DNA of 64,000 nucleotides from an uncultured Prochlorococcus sp. (GCA_902525075.1 CABZFV010000009.1:1-64000); one strand, 5' to 3'. Numbered from the stretch's first letter, positions 53,539 through 64,000 are shown. Program-made: numbers and translations. The notes: a model not told the origin generated them from the sequence alone.

Positions 53539-55218
53539 TTACGCAGCTGAACGATCAAGAAGTCTAGAAGCATATTCGTTAACCTCGCATGAACCTCCAC
53601 CTATAAGTTCTATTAGTTCATTTTTTCTTTGATCTCTTGTAGTTAGTTTTGCGATTGAAGTATAAGTTATCCCGTTAATTACATTTTTATTAACTTTGAA
53701 ATGAGCTGATCCCCTAGCAGCGAGCAATGGCTGATGTGTAATACATAAGACTTGTTGATTTTTAGAAATTTCTTTTATAAGCTCCACCAAAGAAAATAGG
53801 GATTTACCACTTAAACCACTATCAATTTCATCTAAAAAGAAAGTATTGGGTTTTTTAGAAATACTAGATTTAATAGCTAACAAGAATCTTGACATTTCTC
53901 CGCCAGAAATAACATTTGATAATGGAGCAAGCTTCTGATCAGGATTAGCCGAAAACAAAAAATTTATATCGTCAATTCCATCGCCAGAAGGCTTGCACTC
54001 AGAAAATTGAATTGAAAAATTTGCATTTTCTAAACCTAAATTGCTTAAAATTGACATTACTGAATTTTGTAACTGTTTAGCAATTTTTTTTCTTTCAGTA
54101 GATTGAATAACGAATAAAGAATTTAGTTTACTTTGTAAATTCTCAATTTGAGCTTTAATCATGGAAATCTCATTACCTTGATCATTTTGTTGAAAATACG
54201 TTTTTAATTGATCGCGCTTTTCAATTAATTGAGTTAAGTCCAATGAAAAAGTTCTCTCTAAGTTTTTTAAAAAGAATAATCTTTTTTGTATTTCTGGAAG
54301 ATTAGATTCATAGTTTTCTATTTCTTGCAAATATGATTTTAAATCAAAAATTAAATCTTCAACATCAGCATGAATATTTAATAACTTCTCTCTAAATTTT
54401 TGAATCTTTAAATCGAAATCTGCTGTTTTATTTAAAATCTTTAGTGATTGATTTATAAAAGAAGTTACTGAAGGTTCATCGTGACTGAAATTATTTAAAT
54501 TTTTTAATGATGATTGAATTGAATTATTAATTTCAAGATTATTTACAAGTTTATTTTCTAATAACTCTAGTTCTAAAATTTCTTCACTTGAATTTAAATC
54601 AGCTTCTTCTAAACTCTTCAACATATGTTTAATTGCCAAATTTTTTTCTTCTTGCTTCCTAGAAAATTCAATTTTTTCATCCATTAAGTCTTTTAAAACT
54701 TTAGTTTCTCCCCATATACTTTTAATCCTTTCGCTAGTATCTCTTGATTCTTGAGAACATAAGTCATCAATAATTAGTCTTCTTTTATCTAAAGAATCAA
54801 AGATAAAAGTATCAGATTGACCTGCAAAATCTATTAGAAATCCTCCAATTTTTTCTAATGATTGTTTATTAATTGGTAGATCATTAAGGCTATATTTGGA
54901 TATGATTTTTTTATTTTTTTTATAAGATTTTCTTTTAATTTGTAGTTCAGAAGAAGTTATTTCAAAACCATTACTAATTAACCAATCGTTAATTTGGGAA
55001 GAAGAAGAAAATATGGCCTCGATAACACAAAAATCTTTTCCTGGACGTATTAAATGTTTTAGAGGTATATTAGTTCCACCAAATAAAGCATTTAGAGAAT
55101 CCACAATTAACGATTTTCCTGAACCTGAATCTCCAGTTATGATATTCAAACCTTTTTCGAAATTAATTTCTATAATTTCTATTAAGGCAATATTTTCTAT
55201 TTTTAGTTGTATTAACAT
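53539..55218 (-). CDS. recN: DNA repair protein RecN
   Basis: 559 aa; IENIALIEIIEINFEKGLNIITGDSGSGKS, VISGGEMSRFLLAIKS, FLDEIDSGLSG. Confidence 0.94.
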   Translation of the reverse strand: MLIQLKIENIALIEIIEINFEKGLNIITGDSGSGKSLIVDSLNALFGGTNIPLKHLIRPGKDFCVIEAIFSSSSQINDWLISNGFEITSSELQIKRKSYKKNKKIISKYSLNDLPINKQSLEKIGGFLIDFAGQSDTFIFDSLDKRRLIIDDLCSQESRDTSERIKSIWGETKVLKDLMDEKIEFSRKQEEKNLAIKHMLKSLEEADLNSSEEILELELLENKLVNNLEINNSIQSSLKNLNNFSHDEPSVTSFINQSLKILNKTADFDLKIQKFREKLLNIHADVEDLIFDLKSYLQEIENYESNLPEIQKRLFFLKNLERTFSLDLTQLIEKRDQLKTYFQQNDQGNEISMIKAQIENLQSKLNSLFVIQSTERKKIAKQLQNSVMSILSNLGLENANFSIQFSECKPSGDGIDDINFLFSANPDQKLAPLSNVISGGEMSRFLLAIKSSISKKPNTFFLDEIDSGLSGKSLFSLVELIKEISKNQQVLCITHQPLLAARGSAHFKVNKNVINGITYTSIAKLTTRDQRKNELIELIGGGSCEVNEYASRLLDRSAA

Positions 55219-55286
55219 GATAAATCTTCCATATAAAAAAATTAACTTCTTTTTTAAAAAAATAAAGGTTTTAAATATATAAAGTT

Positions 55287-57143
55287 ATGAAAGAAGATTT
55301 TACTGATTTTATTGAGGTATCTGGACTCTTAAATTATGATCCAGATACAATTTCTAAAATTTACAAAAAAAATCCTAAAAGACTTTTAAAAAGACTTTGG
55401 CAAACACTCCTACCTATTTTTGCTTACATCTTTTCCGTTGGATGGGATAAATTAACTGGAAGACTAAAAAATGAACAGCAAGCAAGATTTAGAGCAAGAG
55501 AATTAACAAGTTTGTTAGTAGAACTTGGACCTGCATTTGTTAAAGCAGGCCAAGCTTTATCAACAAGACCAGATATAATCCCAGGGATTCTTCTAGAAGA
55601 ATTATCTGAATTGCAAGATCAACTCCCTGGTTTTGATGGAGATAAAGCTATGGAATTAATAGAAGAAGATTTAGGAAACAAAATAGATGAGATTTTTTTA
55701 GAAATTGATAAAGAGCCAATTTCAGCTGCTTCTTTAGGTCAAGTTCATAAAGCTAAATTAAAAAATGAAGAGATAGTTGCAATAAAAGTACAAAGGCCAG
55801 GTTTAAGAGAACAAATAACCTTAGATCTTTACATTGTTAGAAATATTGCTTATTGGCTAAAAAACAATATCGGATTGATAAGAAGCGATCTAGTTGCTTT
55901 GATTGATGAATTAGGCAAGAGAGTTTTTGAAGAGATGGATTATCTAAACGAAGCTGCAAATGCAGAAAAATTTAGAGATATGCATAAACATAACAAAATG
56001 ATTGCCGTACCAAAAATTTATAAAGAAATAACTTCAAGAAGAGTTTTAGCAATGGAATGGATAGACGGTACAAAATTAACAAATTTAGAAGACGTTAAAA
56101 AATTAGGAATTAATCCTGATGAAATGATTGATATAGGGGTGCAATGCAGTTTAGAACAGCTTTTAGAACATGGTTTTTTTCATGCAGACCCGCATCCAGG
56201 TAATTTATTAGCTTTGGAAGATGGAAGATTATGTTATCTAGATTTTGGAATGATGAGCGAAGTATCCAGAGAATCTAGGTCAGGATTAATTCAAGCAGTA
56301 GTTCATTTAGTAAATAAAAACTTCGATAAATTATCTCAAGATTTCGTAAAATTAGGATTTTTATCAGAGGAAGTTAATCTAGAACCCATTGTTCCAGCAT
56401 TTCAAGATGTTTTCATTAACGCCGTTGAACAAGGAGTTTCGAAAATGGATTTTAAAAGCGTTACTGACGATATGTCTGGTGTTATGTATAAATTCCCTTT
56501 CAGACTACCTCCATATTATGCGCTTATAATTAGATCGTTACTTACATTAGAAGGAATAGCTTTAAGCGTAGATCCAAACTTCAAAATATTAGGCGCAGCT
56601 TATCCATATTTTGCAAGGAGATTAATGGAAGATCCTGATCCACAATTGAGGGAAAGCCTTAAAGAAATGCTTTTTGATAATAAAAAATTTAAATGGGATC
56701 GTTTAGAAGATCTGCTTTCTAATGCTGCAAAGCAAACAAATCTCGATTTAGAAAAACTTTTAGATGAAGTTATAAATCTTCTTTTTTCTCCAAATGGAGG
56801 ATTTCTTAGAAATGAGATAGTTGAAGGCTTAACAAATCAGATAGATTTACTTAGTCTAAAAATATTGAAAAATTTAAATAATTATCTTCCACAATCAATT
56901 AAATTAAATACTATTAACGAAAATAATAACTTGAGTGACCTTATAATATACATTGAGCCATTAAGAAACTTTTTAGAAATTTTACAAAAAGTACCAGGAT
57001 ATTCAATTGACATTTTTCTAAAAAGGTTACCAAGACTTATAAATGAGCCCTATACAAAAGAAATGGGTATAAAAATAGCAAAAAAAGTAACAGAAAAAGG
57101 AGTAGTAAGACTTGTTAAGATTGCCGCTGGTGCAAATATATAA
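55287..57143 (+). CDS. ABC1/UbiB (AarF)-family kinase-like protein
   Basis: 618 aa; LGPAFVKAGQALSTRPDIIP, AASLGQVHKAKL, GFFHADPHPGNLLALEDGRLCYLDFGMM. Confidence 0.95.
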   Translation: MKEDFTDFIEVSGLLNYDPDTISKIYKKNPKRLLKRLWQTLLPIFAYIFSVGWDKLTGRLKNEQQARFRARELTSLLVELGPAFVKAGQALSTRPDIIPGILLEELSELQDQLPGFDGDKAMELIEEDLGNKIDEIFLEIDKEPISAASLGQVHKAKLKNEEIVAIKVQRPGLREQITLDLYIVRNIAYWLKNNIGLIRSDLVALIDELGKRVFEEMDYLNEAANAEKFRDMHKHNKMIAVPKIYKEITSRRVLAMEWIDGTKLTNLEDVKKLGINPDEMIDIGVQCSLEQLLEHGFFHADPHPGNLLALEDGRLCYLDFGMMSEVSRESRSGLIQAVVHLVNKNFDKLSQDFVKLGFLSEEVNLEPIVPAFQDVFINAVEQGVSKMDFKSVTDDMSGVMYKFPFRLPPYYALIIRSLLTLEGIALSVDPNFKILGAAYPYFARRLMEDPDPQLRESLKEMLFDNKKFKWDRLEDLLSNAAKQTNLDLEKLLDEVINLLFSPNGGFLRNEIVEGLTNQIDLLSLKILKNLNNYLPQSIKLNTINENNNLSDLIIYIEPLRNFLEILQKVPGYSIDIFLKRLPRLINEPYTKEMGIKIAKKVTEKGVVRLVKIAAGANI

Positions 57144-57716
57144 ATGAAATTTAGTAAATTTTTAATATCTAAAATATTTTTTATATTAATGATTTCTCCA
57201 TTATTTTTTAATGTATCAAAAGCGTATTCTGCTGAAGAAATTAAAATCACATACAGCATATTTTCTAGAACAATTAAAGTAAACTCTTTAAAAACTTTTG
57301 CTAAAGAAGGTAAATCTACAAGACAATTAAAAAGAATTTTGAAAGCAACCGGGTCTCCAGATAAAGAAATTAGAGAAGTTTTGAATAAAGATTTTGAAAT
57401 TCCTATTACCATTGCAAGCAAACTAGTATATTCTGAAATAGGAAAAGTTTTTTTAACAAGACTTTCATCTATTATCCACCCACCAAGAGCAACTGATGAA
57501 AGAACAGGCATGCTGGCGCTTAGAGCAAGCGTAATTCAAGGAATTAATATAGGAAATGGAAAAATAAATCTAATAAAATTTTTTGAAGGATATCCAACTA
57601 AAACTGTAATTTTAGATGTCAGCGCTTTGAGCAAAGTTATGAATAAAGTAGAATCGATTTCAGAATTATTAACATTTTTCACCAACTCACCTCTAGAAAA
57701 AATCAAAACGAATTAA
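57144..57716 (+). CDS. DUF1400-type secreted alpha/beta-hydrolase-associated domain protein
   Basis: 190 aa; hydrophobic signal-like N-terminus, AEEIKITYSIFSRTIKVNSLKTFAKEGK typical of cyanobacterial DUF1400. Confidence 0.7.
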   Translation: MKFSKFLISKIFFILMISPLFFNVSKAYSAEEIKITYSIFSRTIKVNSLKTFAKEGKSTRQLKRILKATGSPDKEIREVLNKDFEIPITIASKLVYSEIGKVFLTRLSSIIHPPRATDERTGMLALRASVIQGINIGNGKINLIKFFEGYPTKTVILDVSALSKVMNKVESISELLTFFTNSPLEKIKTN

Positions 57717-57722
57717 ACAACC

Positions 57723-58826
57723 ATGGTGTTATTCAATAAAATAAAAAATAAACTGCGTATTAATTACAGAAAAAAAAGATGGCCAGGTCTAATAGAAGCT
57801 TATAAACAATATCTTCCAGTTACAAAGAAAACTCCTATTATTTCCCTAAATGAAGGAAATACACCACTAATTCTAAGCGAGTCAATTAGCAACTTAATTG
57901 GAAATGGAACAAAAGTTTTTTTAAAATATGATGGCCTTAATCCAACAGGATCTTTTAAAGATCGTGGAATGACTATGGCAATTAGCAAAGCAAAAGAAGA
58001 AGGCCGTGAAGCAGTAATTTGTGCAAGTACTGGAAATACCTCTGCAGCAGCAGCTGCATATGCCTCGAGAGGGGGATTAAAACCTTATGTTTTAATCCCA
58101 GAAGGATTTGTTGCACAAGGAAAGCTTGCGCAAGCATTAATGTATGGTGCTGAAATAATATCTATTAATGGAAACTTTGATAAGGCTCTTGAAATTGTTA
58201 GAGATTTATCCTCAGAACAACCTATAGAGCTTGTTAATTCTGTTAATCCATATCGAATACAAGGTCAAAAGACAGCAGCTTTTGAAATAGTTGATGACTT
58301 AGGTTATGCTCCTGATTGGCTTTGTATTCCAATGGGTAATGCAGGAAATATAACTGCTTATTGGATGGGATTTAAAGAATATTCAACAATAAAAAGGAAT
58401 TTGAAATTACCAATAATGATGGGTTTTCAGTCCGAAGGCTCTGCTCCATTAGTAAAAAATATAATAGTTAAGAATCCAGAAACAATTGCAACTGCAATAA
58501 GAATTGGAAATCCTGTAAATAGAGAAAAAGCAAAAAAAGTAAGAAAAGAAAGTAAAGGAGACTTTCAATCAGTTACAGATGAAGAAATAATCAATGCTTA
58601 TAAAATTCTTGCCAAAGAAGGAGTATTTTGTGAACCTGCCAGTGCAGCATCAGTTGCTGGACTGATTAAAAATAAAAATAGAATTCAGAAAGAATCGACT
58701 ATTGTTTGTGTTCTGACTGGAAATGGATTGAAAGATCCTGATTGCGCTATAAAAAACAACGATGCTATTTTCAGGAAAAATATTGAACCTTCATTAAAAA
58801 ATATAACTAAGATCTTAGGATATTAA
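57723..58826 (+). CDS. thrC: threonine synthase
   Basis: 367 aa; [47 protein letters not shown]. Confidence 0.95.
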   Translation: MVLFNKIKNKLRINYRKKRWPGLIEAYKQYLPVTKKTPIISLNEGNTPLILSESISNLIGNGTKVFLKYDGLNPTGSFKDRGMTMAISKAKEEGREAVICASTGNTSAAAAAYASRGGLKPYVLIPEGFVAQGKLAQALMYGAEIISINGNFDKALEIVRDLSSEQPIELVNSVNPYRIQGQKTAAFEIVDDLGYAPDWLCIPMGNAGNITAYWMGFKEYSTIKRNLKLPIMMGFQSEGSAPLVKNIIVKNPETIATAIRIGNPVNREKAKKVRKESKGDFQSVTDEEIINAYKILAKEGVFCEPASAASVAGLIKNKNRIQKESTIVCVLTGNGLKDPDCAIKNNDAIFRKNIEPSLKNITKILGY

Positions 58827-59163
58827 AATCCAAAAAAAATAGTGTCTGTGGAAATCAATTAAAAATAAACCTCATTTGTTGAAAAGTACATAACAAGAAA
58901 TTCTATTTGTTGAATAAATTTAAAATTTTCGAAAAAAATAAAAAATATTCAACAAATAAAAAATGTTTTACACATATTCTTTTCTTCGTAAACTAAATAA
59001 ACAAGCTGTTTTATTGAAGAATTCCACAGTTCCCACAAAAACTACTATTACTAAATTTTTTATTTTATTATTTATTTTTATATTAGAAAACAGTGAAGAA
59101 TAAATTTATTGAATTTAATTTACGAAAAAAGTATATTGTATTTGTAAAAAGTTCCAAATTCTA
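58827..59163. promoter_or_regulatory. putative origin-of-replication / dnaN regulatory region
   Basis: About 337-bp very AT-rich gap upstream of dnaN; DnaA-box-like 9-mers (ATTTCCACA on minus at 58847-58855, TTTTACACA at 58966-58974, AATTCCACA at 59020-59028, GTTCCCACA at 59029-59037); perfect inverted repeat TATTTGTTGAATA/TATTCAACAAATA. Confidence 0.5.
58904..58958. repeat. perfect 13-bp inverted repeat (arms 58904-58916 and 58946-58958), with a third partial copy ATTTGTTGAA at 58874-58883
   Basis: Read directly: tatttgttgaata ... tattcaacaaata. Confidence 0.85.
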
Positions 59164-60321
59164 ATGGAAATTATTTGTAATCAAAATGAATTAAATAATG
59201 CTATACAACTAGTAAGCAAGGCAGTTTCTTCAAGGCCAACGCATCCAATTCTTGCAAACATACTTTTAACAGCTGACGAAGGAACTAATAAAATTAGCGT
59301 CACAGGATTTGACTTGAATTTAGGAATTCAAACTTCTTTTGATGGAACTGTCAAAAATAGTGGAGCTATTACTATACCTTCAAAACTTTTATCCGAAATA
59401 GTAAACAAACTACCTAATGAAACTCCTGTTTCTCTAGAAGTAGACGAGAATTCAGATAATATCCTAATAAAAAGTGATAGAGGTTCTTTTAATCTAAAAG
59501 GTATCCCCTCTGATGAATATCCTAACTTGCCATTTGTTGAAAGCGGTACTTCTTTGAATATTGATCCTAGTTCTTTTTTAAAAGCTTTAAAATCTACCAT
59601 TTTTGCCAGTAGTAATGATGATTCAAAGCAACTACTAACAGGTGTTAACTTTACTTTCAAACCAAATTATTTAGAGTCTGCTTCCACAGATGGTCATAGA
59701 TTGGCTGTTGCCTTAATTGGTAATGAAGAACATATTAAAAATAAAGAAAACTTATCTTCAAATGTTGATGATTTATCGGTAACTATCCCAACTAGATCAT
59801 TGAGGGAAATTGAAAAACTAGTATCTTTGAGAACCTCAGAAAATTCAATTAAGCTTTTCTATGACAAAGGTCAAGTAGTATTTATATCTTCTAATCAAAT
59901 AATTACTACAAGAACTTTAGAAGGTACTTATCCTAATTATTCACAATTAATTCCTGATTCTTTTTCTAAAATTCTAAATTTTAATACAAAAAAATTAATT
60001 GATTCATTAGAAAGAATTGCTGTTTTGGCTGATCAGCAAAGTAGTGTTGTAAAGATTAAATTAGATGATACAGATTTAGCTTCAATTAGTGCAGATGCTC
60101 AAGATATTGGAAATGCAAATGAATCAATACCTGTTTCTTATTCTGGAGAAAATTTTGATATTGCATTTAACGTAAGATATTTATTAGAAGGTTTAAAAGT
60201 AATTGCTTCTGAAAATGTACTTTTAAAATGTAATATTGCAACTACTCCAGCGGTTTTTGTGCCAGAAGATAATCTTAATTCTTTTACTTATTTAGTTATG
60301 CCTGTGCAGGTTCGTTCTTAA
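59164..60321 (+). CDS. dnaN: DNA polymerase III beta subunit (sliding clamp)
   Basis: 385 aa; MEIICNQNELNNAIQLVSKAVSSRPTHPILANILL; C-terminal YLVMPVQVRS. Confidence 0.97.
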   Translation: MEIICNQNELNNAIQLVSKAVSSRPTHPILANILLTADEGTNKISVTGFDLNLGIQTSFDGTVKNSGAITIPSKLLSEIVNKLPNETPVSLEVDENSDNILIKSDRGSFNLKGIPSDEYPNLPFVESGTSLNIDPSSFLKALKSTIFASSNDDSKQLLTGVNFTFKPNYLESASTDGHRLAVALIGNEEHIKNKENLSSNVDDLSVTIPTRSLREIEKLVSLRTSENSIKLFYDKGQVVFISSNQIITTRTLEGTYPNYSQLIPDSFSKILNFNTKKLIDSLERIAVLADQQSSVVKIKLDDTDLASISADAQDIGNANESIPVSYSGENFDIAFNVRYLLEGLKVIASENVLLKCNIATTPAVFVPEDNLNSFTYLVMPVQVRS

Positions 60322-60322
60322 T

Positions 60323-61030
60323 TTGAAATTACCTAAAGAAATTTTATTAAGTGAATTATTAAATTATAGTGTTAAGGGTAATATGGTCCTTAATTATGGA
60401 AATGGTGAAAATGTTTGGATGCATCCTCCAGTTCACCGGATTCTAGGATGGTACTCTCGTCCTTCAAATTTTGATTTAAAAAGAAATGTTTGGCGATTAA
60501 ATCAAATTACTCAAATAATAGATAATGAAATTTATGTTAAAGGTGATCCAGCTATTTCGGATTTAGCAACTTTAAATAGGTTTCCAACTCTAATAGAAGC
60601 TAATCTTATAAATATAAATGGATCAAAAATAGGATTCATTGCAGATTTTTTATTTGAAATGAAAACGGGAAAAATTAAATATTACTTAGTTTCTAGATCT
60701 AATCCTAAGATTCCAGGTTCTAGTAGATGGAAATTAACTATTGATAATATCAATGACCAACAACCGGGATTGGTATTTTGTGAAAGTAATTCTTTAGATG
60801 ATTTACCTTTAATAAAATCAAGTATTAAAAATGAATTTATGCAAAAAGGGAAAAAAATTTTTGATAGATTTGATGATATGAAAAATATTGCTTCTAATAG
60901 ATTAGAGGAATGGCTTGAAGAAGATGAAGATATTAGCCAAAACTTAGATTTTAAACAAAAAAGTTTTTATAATAATCACAAAACATCTATACCGTCTAGT
61001 GAAAAAAAAGAAGATGACCCTTGGATATAA
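60323..61030 (+). CDS. PRC-barrel-like conserved protein, TTG start
   Basis: 235 aa between dnaN and purL; NGSKIGFIADFLFEMKTGKIKYYLVSRSNPKIPG resembles a PRC-barrel. Confidence 0.75.
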   Translation: MKLPKEILLSELLNYSVKGNMVLNYGNGENVWMHPPVHRILGWYSRPSNFDLKRNVWRLNQITQIIDNEIYVKGDPAISDLATLNRFPTLIEANLININGSKIGFIADFLFEMKTGKIKYYLVSRSNPKIPGSSRWKLTIDNINDQQPGLVFCESNSLDDLPLIKSSIKNEFMQKGKKIFDRFDDMKNIASNRLEEWLEEDEDISQNLDFKQKSFYNNHKTSIPSSEKKEDDPWI

Positions 61031-61033
61031 ATA

Positions 61034-63373
61034 ATGATAAATCAAGAAAATAATGATCTATATGATCTTAATGAAGCACTGCAAGTTGAAAATTTAACAC
61101 TTAAAGATTACGAAGAAATTTGCAAAAGATTAAAGAGAAAACCTAACAGAACGGAATTAGGTATGTTTGGCGTTATGTGGTCAGAACATTGTTGTTATAG
61201 AAATTCAAAACCTTTACTATCTAAGTTTCCTATTAAAGGTAAAAATGTTTTAGTTGGACCTGGAGAAAATGCTGGCGTTATTGATGTTGGAAATAATCAA
61301 AAACTTGTTTTTAAAATAGAAAGTCATAATCATCCTTCTGCTATTGAACCTTTTCAAGGCGCAGCAACAGGTGTAGGAGGGATTTTAAGAGATATATTCA
61401 CAATGGGTGCTAGGCCAATCGCAGTCTTGAATTCATTGAGATTCGGCAACCTTGATAAATCATCAAATGTTGATTTACTACGAGGAGTTGTATCCGGTAT
61501 TTCATATTATGGGAATTGCGTAGGTGTGCCGACTGTTGGAGGTGAAATTGACTTCGATGATAGTTACTCTGGAAATCCTCTAGTGAATGTTATGGCTTTA
61601 GGACTTTTAGAGACTGAGGAAATCGTTTGTTCTGGAGCTAAAAATGTAGGATCACCAGTTTTATATGTTGGAAATACAACTGGGAGAGATGGTGTTGGTG
61701 GTGCTAGTTTTGCTAGTTCAGAATTAACTACAACTTCATTGGATGACAGACCTGCTGTTCAGGTAGGTGATCCATTTGTTGAGAAAAGTCTTATTGAAGC
61801 TTGTTTGGATGCTTTTAAGACAGGGGATGTAATTGCAGCTCAAGATATGGGTGCTGCAGGTTTAACATGCAGTAGCGCAGAAATGGCTGCAAATGGAAAT
61901 TTAGGGATATCTATCGATTTAGATTTGGTCCCTTCTAGAGAAGATGATATGTCTTCATACCAGTATTTATTATCTGAATCGCAAGAAAGAATGTTATTTG
62001 TCGTTAAAGAAGAAAAAATTAATGATCTTATTGAAAAATTTAATAAATGGGGATTATATGCCAGTGTTATAGGTGAAGTGATAGGAACTAATGAAGTAAT
62101 TATTTCTCATAAAGGTAAAATTGTGGCCCAAATACCTACTTCTGCCTTATCTGATGATACTCCTGTCAATTTTCACAATGTGATTAATAATCCACCAGAT
62201 GATCTTTTAAATAAATGGGAATGGAAAGAAAATGATTTACCAGAAATTCATGAGCAAAAAATATTTTCATTGAAGGAAAATAAGAATTTTTCTTTTTCAG
62301 AAATAATTTTAAAACTACTCTCTAATCCATCAATAGCTTCTAAACGATGGATTTATAAACAATATGATTCTCAAGTTCAAGCAAATACAGTTTTTAAACC
62401 TGGAAAATCAGATGCAGCCGTAGTAAGACTAAGAGAACAAAATAAAAAAAATAAAAGTAAAGTATTTTCTGGTGTCGCTGCTTCAGTTGATTGCAATAGT
62501 AGATGGGTTGCGCTTGATCCTTTTAGAGGATCTATCGCTGCCGTTGCAGAGTCCGCTAGAAATGTTAGTTGTGTTGGTGCTGAACCAGTAGCAATTACAA
62601 ATAATTTAAATTTTTCTTCCCCTGAGAATGAAATAGGATATTGGCAACTTTCATCTTCATGTAATGGAATTGCTGAAGCCTGTAAAGCTTTAGAAACTCC
62701 TGTTACAGGAGGTAATGTATCTTTATATAATGAATCGAAAAATAAAGATAATCTAATTACTCCTATCAATCCTACACCTGTTATTGGAATGGTTGGAAAG
62801 ATAGATAATGTCGAAAAAGCTATAAGTAGTGAATGGAAAAATATTGAAGATGAAATCTGGTTAATTGGTTCTTCCAAATCAGAAATAAAAATTGCAGCTA
62901 GTTCTTATCTGGAATATTTTCATGGAGAAATTACAGGTCGGCCTCCAAAAATAGATTTGTTGGATGAAAAGTTTTGTCAGAGTTTTTTAAGAAATGCGAT
63001 TTTAAATAGTCTTGTAGTTTCTTCGCACGATATCAGCGACGGAGGTTTAGCTATAGCTTTAGCAGAGTCTTGCATTTTGTCCTCAAAGGGCGCAACTCTA
63101 GAATTAGAGAAAGATGTAAATAGAGTTGATAATTTATTGTTTGCCGAAGGGGGGTCAAGAATTATTTTTTCAATTAGTAAAATGAAACAAAATGAATGGT
63201 TTAATTATTTAAAACAAAATCAAATAAATTTCCCGTCAAGTGTTTTTGTAAAAAAAATAGGATACGTATCTAGTGACACGCTGAAGATAAAAATCAACGA
63301 AAAAAATATTTGCAATATTAGGGTTGAGGAATTAACCGAAAAATTTAATAATAGTATTTCAGGTTACTTTTAA
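61034..63373 (+). CDS. purL: phosphoribosylformylglycinamidine synthase subunit PurL
   Basis: 779 aa; MWSEHCCYRNSKPLL, KIESHNHPSAIEPFQGAATGVGGILRDIFTMGARPIA. Confidence 0.97.
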   Translation: MINQENNDLYDLNEALQVENLTLKDYEEICKRLKRKPNRTELGMFGVMWSEHCCYRNSKPLLSKFPIKGKNVLVGPGENAGVIDVGNNQKLVFKIESHNHPSAIEPFQGAATGVGGILRDIFTMGARPIAVLNSLRFGNLDKSSNVDLLRGVVSGISYYGNCVGVPTVGGEIDFDDSYSGNPLVNVMALGLLETEEIVCSGAKNVGSPVLYVGNTTGRDGVGGASFASSELTTTSLDDRPAVQVGDPFVEKSLIEACLDAFKTGDVIAAQDMGAAGLTCSSAEMAANGNLGISIDLDLVPSREDDMSSYQYLLSESQERMLFVVKEEKINDLIEKFNKWGLYASVIGEVIGTNEVIISHKGKIVAQIPTSALSDDTPVNFHNVINNPPDDLLNKWEWKENDLPEIHEQKIFSLKENKNFSFSEIILKLLSNPSIASKRWIYKQYDSQVQANTVFKPGKSDAAVVRLREQNKKNKSKVFSGVAASVDCNSRWVALDPFRGSIAAVAESARNVSCVGAEPVAITNNLNFSSPENEIGYWQLSSSCNGIAEACKALETPVTGGNVSLYNESKNKDNLITPINPTPVIGMVGKIDNVEKAISSEWKNIEDEIWLIGSSKSEIKIAASSYLEYFHGEITGRPPKIDLLDEKFCQSFLRNAILNSLVVSSHDISDGGLAIALAESCILSSKGATLELEKDVNRVDNLLFAEGGSRIIFSISKMKQNEWFNYLKQNQINFPSSVFVKKIGYVSSDTLKIKINEKNICNIRVEELTEKFNNSISGYF

Positions 63374-63420
63374 ATATGAAAAATATTTTTCAACTATTAA
63401 TCATTTTGAGATATTAAGTT

Positions 63421-64000
63421 ATGTGCGGAATAGTTGGAATTGTTTCTTCAAATGATGTAAATCAACAAATTTACGATAGTCTTTTGCTTTTGCAGCATAG
63501 AGGTCAAGACTCAACAGGCATAGCAACAATGGAAAATACTGTTTTTCATATACATAAGGTTAAAGGTCAGGTTAATACAGCTTATAGAACTAGAGATATG
63601 AGGAATTTAATTGGCAAAATTGGATTGGGTCATGTTAGGTATGCAACAAAGGGATCAGCAGAAAGTGTAGAAGAAGCACAGCCTTTTTATGTTAATGCTC
63701 CTTATGGAATTGTTTTGATACATAATGGAAATTTGACTAATACCAGAGATTTAGAAAAACAGTTATTTAATGTAGACAAGCGGCATACAAATTCTTCAAG
63801 TGATACTGAAATGTTGTTAAATGTATTTGCGACAGAATTACAAGAACAAATTCATAATCAAGAATTAGAACCTGATATTATTTTTAATGCGGTCAAATCT
63901 CTACATAAAAGAATTCAGGGGTCATATGCTTCAATTGCGTTAATTTCAGGACATGGTTTATTAGCATTTAGAGATCCTTTTGGTATTAGGCCTTTAGTCA
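63421..64000 (+). CDS. purF: amidophosphoribosyltransferase (partial, truncated by window end)
   Basis: ATG at 63421; MCGIVGIVSSNDVNQQIYDSLLLLQHRGQDSTGIAT, GHVRYATKGSA; open to the window end and absent from the ORF track. Confidence 0.93.
   Translation, partial: MCGIVGIVSSNDVNQQIYDSLLLLQHRGQDSTGIATMENTVFHIHKVKGQVNTAYRTRDMRNLIGKIGLGHVRYATKGSAESVEEAQPFYVNAPYGIVLIHNGNLTNTRDLEKQLFNVDKRHTNSSSDTEMLLNVFATELQEQIHNQELEPDIIFNAVKSLHKRIQGSYASIALISGHGLLAFRDPFGIRPLV

Noticed and set aside
57050-57511. 153-aa minus-strand ORF opposite the DUF1400 gene
   Set aside because: Mirror ORF of the UbiB-like and DUF1400 coding regions, with no independent start signal or domain.
62377-62877. 166-aa minus-strand ORF in purL
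   Set aside because: Entirely antisense to strongly conserved purL; a codon-bias shadow ORF.

Overview
The window looks like ordinary core chromosome from a high-light-adapted Prochlorococcus (low-GC picocyanobacterium). It is densely packed with housekeeping genes and has one tRNA-Val(UAC). I saw no CRISPR array, transposase, integrase, prophage module or defence island. Recognisable blocks include gcvP/gcvH, desC-like desaturase/rplI/dnaB/mnmG, a T4-type ATP-dependent DNA ligase, valS, speE/speB/gcvT/aspS/pyrG, queE/queC, pabB/pabC, cobA, ppk, a group-2 sigma factor, acnB, dnaK, argG, mraY, a sucrose-phosphate-synthase-like glycosyltransferase, uvrA, recN and thrC. The window ends with dnaN/PRC-barrel protein/purL/purF, which is the usual start of the Prochlorococcus chromosome numbering. 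The AT-rich gap before dnaN (about 58827-59163) is therefore a candidate origin/dnaN control region, and it carries a perfect 13-bp inverted repeat plus DnaA-box-like 9-mers. The most interesting items are this putative oriC region and the T4-like ATP-dependent DNA ligase. I did not find convincing evidence of a wholly new multi-gene system. All calls rest on reading the sequence and recalling protein families; no database search was run.
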